Shown here: in pieces, positions 61,501 to 64,000 of the stretch
Position numbering within the stretch: the stretch's first letter is position 1
Layout of the letters: every line of letters starts with the position of its first letter
NCBI GenBank assembly: GCA_023391815.1
Contig: JAEWAF010000136.1
Location: 62,001 to 126,000, forward strand
Direction of reading: 5' to 3'
Source of the DNA: Pseudomonadota bacterium
Lineage (GTDB): Bacteria > Pseudomonadota > Gammaproteobacteria > Steroidobacterales > Steroidobacteraceae
Length of the DNA: 64,000 nt
Notes under the pieces: model-generated
Told to the model about the DNA's origin: nothing
The model's database searches: none
The model's input: only the letters and a program-made list of their open reading frames with translations
Made by a program: the position numbers and the translations under genes

Positions 61501-62305
61501 GGGACACGGGTTGCGAGAGTGGGGGCAGGCGGGCGGCGATTCGCGTTATGACTGGACGAGCGATGGCGGACAGATCGGTGTCGATCGCAGTTTGTCTTCA
61601 ACGTGGGCCATCGGCGCTACGTTCGGTTACGCCGACACAGGTATTCGCGATCTCTCTGGCGGTCACAACGAGGTGCGCTCGAAGATCGCAGGTCTGTATG
61701 CCAACTACAATCCCGGCCGGTTGAGCCTCGGCGCGATGGCGTTCTACGGCGGCAATGACAACTCGACTCGCCGCAACGTGTTGGTGGGGGCGAGCTCGCA
61801 GCAAGCACGTGCAGATTTCGACACCGACAGCTACGGCGCCGGTATCCGTCTGAGCTATCGCGTGACGAGCGAAGCGGGCCCGTTGGTGCGGCCGTTCATC
61901 GAAGCGTTCTACGATCACATCGACGGCGCGGAGTTCAGCGAACGCGATGCGGGTGAAGGCAACTTGAGCGGACGCGTGCATGGCCGCGACGGGCTGCGTG
62001 GCACGCTGGGCTTGCAGCTGGCGGACAACTTCGAAGGCTACGGCCAGGTGTTCCGGCCGGCACTCGAAGTCGGTGTGGCACATCAATTCGAGGATGATCG
62101 CTCGACGCTCGATTTGCAGCCGTTCAGTAACATGCCTGCGTTCCGAACGTCCGGACCGGCGCTCGATCGCACGGCCTACATCGCTCGCGCCTCGCTCAAT
62201 GTGTCACTCGGAGCGAATGCCTCGATGGCGCTCGGCTATGGAGGTGAGTTCGCGGACGATTATTCGCAGCACGGGGGCAATTTGAGCTTCCATATGGCGT
62301 GGTAA
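58571..62305 (+). CDS. Type Va autotransporter with beta-strand-repeat passenger
   Basis: ATG 58571 lies seven bases after AAGGAG; the protein has 1244 residues. An extended basic N-terminus precedes the hydrophobic signal (ALAPVLVLALPQSAAA). The passenger begins with WTGSASNDWMNASNWSPG, a common autotransporter opening, and is built of repeats such as GTGTLTVSDGAVATANTVV and the autotransporter-associated strand repeat LTKVGEGTLALSGDNTYTGGTT. Residues about 970-1244 form the outer-membrane beta-domain (WGHGLREWGQAGGDSRYDW, SKIAGLYANYNPGRLSLGAM), ending with a terminal Trp. No protease or lipase motif is visible, so adhesion or biofilm is the likely role. Cys residues occur only near the junction to the barrel. 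Confidence 0.9.
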   Translation: MSRNELRPLRVAVEQALHATRVARLSSPASAIERRLRAGGSWTALALAPVLVLALPQSAAAQNAWTGSASNDWMNASNWSPGTLPAGDVTINTNAPNPTVLGVSSPATATIGHLSLGTTAGTSTLTIRNGSSLSSNIATGSDYIGRAAASNATVTVTGRNSTWSTANSLAIGAANTATGTLNIFDRAAVNIANNINLGQTAGNGTVNIASGGALTTGNATMGQANSAGTANISGPGSQWSVGGYLRVGAGTNGTGVLTVDNGGAVMATSDINIGGPTASTRGTGTATITGAGSRLISGGVLNVGGAGTGTLTVSDGAVATANTVVIAASISGLQTGRGTFNLLSGSALQTQALTGGPGVMRQVNFDNSTLRATASNAAFITGFSGTELNIAAGGLTLDTAGFDVTAASPFSGTGALTKVGEGTLALSGDNTYTGGTTIAGGTLQIGAGGASGSLTGNITNEGTLAFNRSDAMTFDNVISGSGAVTQLGSGTTVLTSEQAYTGVTTISAGTLALSGAGSITASSGLVNDGVFDISATDSGASITALSGSGSVVLGSKALTLTGPTSLFAGVIDGASGTLNKAGTGIWTFAGAGSQVGTLNLQAGTLELANGASLAAQNTTIAAGTTLRSEGALTGSMGNDTLALVGTLIGNMSFLDGDDHVQVVEGADFSQAGFDGGAGADTLELTYGGAFSLQNAPATTNFEHLIKRGNGTFTLSGTVDTFTDSITVAEGSVQLSGANVVTNEFRIEAGVTVKGTGSLSGSFINAGVLSPGNSPGAIHIGGNFTQSAGGTLVSEITRAGTDLLDISGAANLGGTHRINVEYGLYLDGTTHALIQAAGGMNGDFSSVEMNASALMTAQRELSANALSVSFARQPITSVTDPNSGRGRFATWLEEQISAGGLTQEMTDYIDTLIQQSTVEGVKSLLGERGQPVATVSQNSISILGAGFARTVFERFTLSDVAQCSPTQQGSSDALNCFWGHGLREWGQAGGDSRYDWTSDGGQIGVDRSLSSTWAIGATFGYADTGIRDLSGGHNEVRSKIAGLYANYNPGRLSLGAMAFYGGNDNSTRRNVLVGASSQQARADFDTDSYGAGIRLSYRVTSEAGPLVRPFIEAFYDHIDGAEFSERDAGEGNLSGRVHGRDGLRGTLGLQLADNFEGYGQVFRPALEVGVAHQFEDDRSTLDLQPFSNMPAFRTSGPALDRTAYIARASLNVSLGANASMALGYGGEFADDYSQHGGNLSFHMAW

Positions 62306-62583
62306 GTAGCAGTACGTCATTGGATTAAATCGCCGAGTGGACCTGGTTTGTTCGGCACACCAGGAACGGGCGCGGGCTCGCAGAACGCGGGCTCGCGCTC
62401 AAGGCCGATGAAATGCTTTATGCCGCCGTCGCGTGAAACTTCCGACGGACTTCCAACACGGAGTCAGTGAGGCAGCACGATCCATTACACGTCGGCGCAT
62501 TTCGGAGTCCAGGCTTCGGCTGTGAGCTTGAATCGACGATGGTTGCCTTCCTTGTGTCTCGGATGTTTGGCCTATGGCCACGC

Positions 62584-64000
62584 TTACCGGGTAGGCACGT
62601 GCGCAGCCATCTGGGACGGCAACGAATAGATCGCGACGTTTGCCGGGCCCGAGTCGGTTTTCAGAATCTCACCCTTCATCCCCGCGGCCACTGCAACGTA
62701 CTGCTTCTCGTCGATCAGATACGTGACGATCCCGCCGCCGACGGGACCACCGGCCTTGGTTTGATACAGAACTTTGCCGGAAGCGCCGTCGAAGGCGAGC
62801 AGGTTGCCCTCGAGATCGCCGCTGAACACCACACCGCTCGCGGTCGGGGTGATGGCGGCGACCATCGGCAAGGACGAGTGATATCTCCAGAGCACCTTTC
62901 CAGAATCGGCATCCACCGCATACAGCCAACCGGAGCGGCCCTCGAGCGGCGAGTCGCCGAATCCGTTGCTGGAGCCAAGGAACGGCTTGCCCGGTTCGTG
63001 CTGCAACGTCTCGGGTCCGCCAAGCTTGATGGTTGTGCACCAGTCGATCGAATTGACGTACAGCGCATTCTGCGCGGGTGAATAAGCAGGTCCATACCAG
63101 TTCACACCGCCTTGCGTGCCCGGGCAGAAGCGCGTGCCCTCCGGCGTGATCGGCGCCTCGACGTTCTCGATGGTGGTCACAGGTACTTGCCAGGCGACTT
63201 TGCGGAGATTGCGATCGAGCGCGTAGAGATAACCGTTCTTGCCACCCACGGCGACCAGCTTCGTGCCGGCCTTGGACGTGATCAGCACCGGACTCGCGGC
63301 GATGTCCCAATCGTGAATATCGTTCTTCGCGAATTGATGACTCGCACGCAGTTCACCTGTCCTCGCATCCAGTTTCAACACGGAGCATGTATGCAAGTTG
63401 TCACCCGGTCGATAATTCCCGGCGAAGTCGGGGCCCGGATTGCCGGTCGGAACGTAGAGGCTGCCTTCGGTGGGATCGAGCGCGAATGAGCTGTACATGC
63501 CGCCGCCCGCGCGCACTTTTGTTTTATCCGCGGGCCAGGTCTTGAGCGCCGGACCAGTCGAAGGAATGACGTCGAAATTCCACAGCTGCTTGCCATCCTT
63601 CAGGTCGAATGCCTTGACGTGACCCGTCGCGCCGACATCGCTGCCCGAGTTGCCGATGTACAGCTTGTTCTCCCAGATGATCGGCGCGACGGTGAGGTAT
63701 TCGCCCTTCGCGCTATCGAAGGCTGTGATATCTGCGAGCAGTCTGCCGGAGCTCGCATCGAGCACGATGACATGTGCATCGGGCGTGCCGCGATACAGTC
63801 GCCCTTGGTGCCACGCGAGACCCCGCACGGGCGTACCCAGCCCCATGCTCTTGGGCGAGTATTTGTGCGTCCATAACGACTTTCCAGTCGTTGCGTCGAT
63901 CGCGTAGGTGCTCGTTGCCGTCGTGACGAACAGCCGACCCTCGGCGACGATGGGATTGGTTTGAAACGATGTCGTCTCCGGCAGTTCGTAACGGCCGACC
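62584..64000 (-). CDS. PQQ-type quinoprotein dehydrogenase-like beta-propeller (N-terminus beyond window)
   Basis: An open minus-strand frame from the window edge to a stop at 62584 gives about 472 residues of a protein whose N-terminus is not seen. Repeated propeller W-motifs are present: YAIDATTGKSLWTHKYS, VKAFDLKDGKQLWNFDV, VLKLDARTGELRASHQF and LYAVDADSGKVLWRYHSS. NDIHDWDIAASPVLI resembles the PQQ-site strand of alcohol dehydrogenase-type quinoproteins. No CxxCH haem site is found at the C-terminus, so it would need a separate cytochrome. It converges on the autotransporter across 278 non-coding bases. Whether it is an active dehydrogenase depends on the unseen N-terminal residues. Confidence 0.82.
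   Translation of the reverse strand, partial: VGRYELPETTSFQTNPIVAEGRLFVTTATSTYAIDATTGKSLWTHKYSPKSMGLGTPVRGLAWHQGRLYRGTPDAHVIVLDASSGRLLADITAFDSAKGEYLTVAPIIWENKLYIGNSGSDVGATGHVKAFDLKDGKQLWNFDVIPSTGPALKTWPADKTKVRAGGGMYSSFALDPTEGSLYVPTGNPGPDFAGNYRPGDNLHTCSVLKLDARTGELRASHQFAKNDIHDWDIAASPVLITSKAGTKLVAVGGKNGYLYALDRNLRKVAWQVPVTTIENVEAPITPEGTRFCPGTQGGVNWYGPAYSPAQNALYVNSIDWCTTIKLGGPETLQHEPGKPFLGSSNGFGDSPLEGRSGWLYAVDADSGKVLWRYHSSLPMVAAITPTASGVVFSGDLEGNLLAFDGASGKVLYQTKAGGPVGGGIVTYLIDEKQYVAVAAGMKGEILKTDSGPANVAIYSLPSQMAAHVPTR

Overview
The window is GC-rich bacterial chromosome. It has many TonB-dependent receptors (TBDRs), two FecI/FecR-type sigma/anti-sigma pairs, many Tat- and Sec-exported enzymes, a MacB-type exporter and an autotransporter. 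This fits a polymer- or glycoside-degrading gammaproteobacterium, perhaps a relative of Steroidobacter. That placement is an inference from gene style; no rRNA or tRNA gene was seen.

Layout. (1) 1-10.6 kb is a glycan-use locus: a GH31 alpha-xylosidase with a PA14 domain (3' end cut by the window) diverges from a GH127/GH146-type arabinofuranosidase. A periplasmic amidohydrolase and a sigma / FecR / STN-TBDR unit follow. (2) 10.6-12.7 kb holds a murein endopeptidase and a DSD1-type PLP enzyme. (3) 12.8-28.9 kb is a second, larger cell-surface-signalling locus: tri-haem cytochrome c, ECF sigma, FecR, two tandem TBDRs and five exported or membrane-anchored proteins (beta-propeller, unknown protein, DUF1592-type, DUF1552-type, COG4315-type). 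Four promoter-like sites with identical geometry stand before the cytochrome, the sigma gene and both TBDRs, so this looks like one regulon. (4) 29.0-35.6 kb carries a clan-A glycoside hydrolase with a C-terminal F5/8-type module, an aldose epimerase, an SDR-FAH-SDR sugar-acid unit and an AraC regulator. (5) 35.8-48.4 kb is a tightly packed operon: TBDR, beta-lactamase-fold hydrolase, GMC oxidoreductase plus Tat-exported small subunit, xylose-isomerase-like protein, an alpha/beta-hydrolase fused to DUF1080, a Gfo/Idh/MocA oxidoreductase, a kinase-like protein and a divergent enolase paralogue. The set fits 3-keto-glycoside cleavage. (6) 48.4-51.8 kb is a sparse stretch with a PAP2 phosphatase, a lipoprotein, a membrane protein and non-coding DNA. 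(7) 51.8-56.9 kb is a MacA/MacB-like exporter (adaptor, ATPase, two permeases) ending in an 80-residue secreted peptide made of six 9-residue repeats, followed by a strong hairpin. (8) 56.9-64 kb has a two-EF-hand protein, a truncated TBDR, a 1244-residue autotransporter and a partial PQQ-type quinoprotein.

Most notable for follow-up are the repeat peptide with its exporter, the four-site sigma regulon with its exported redox-type cassette, the 3-keto-glycoside operon with its unusual fusion, and the enolase paralogue with altered active-site residues. All functions are assigned by reading motifs; no database search was run.
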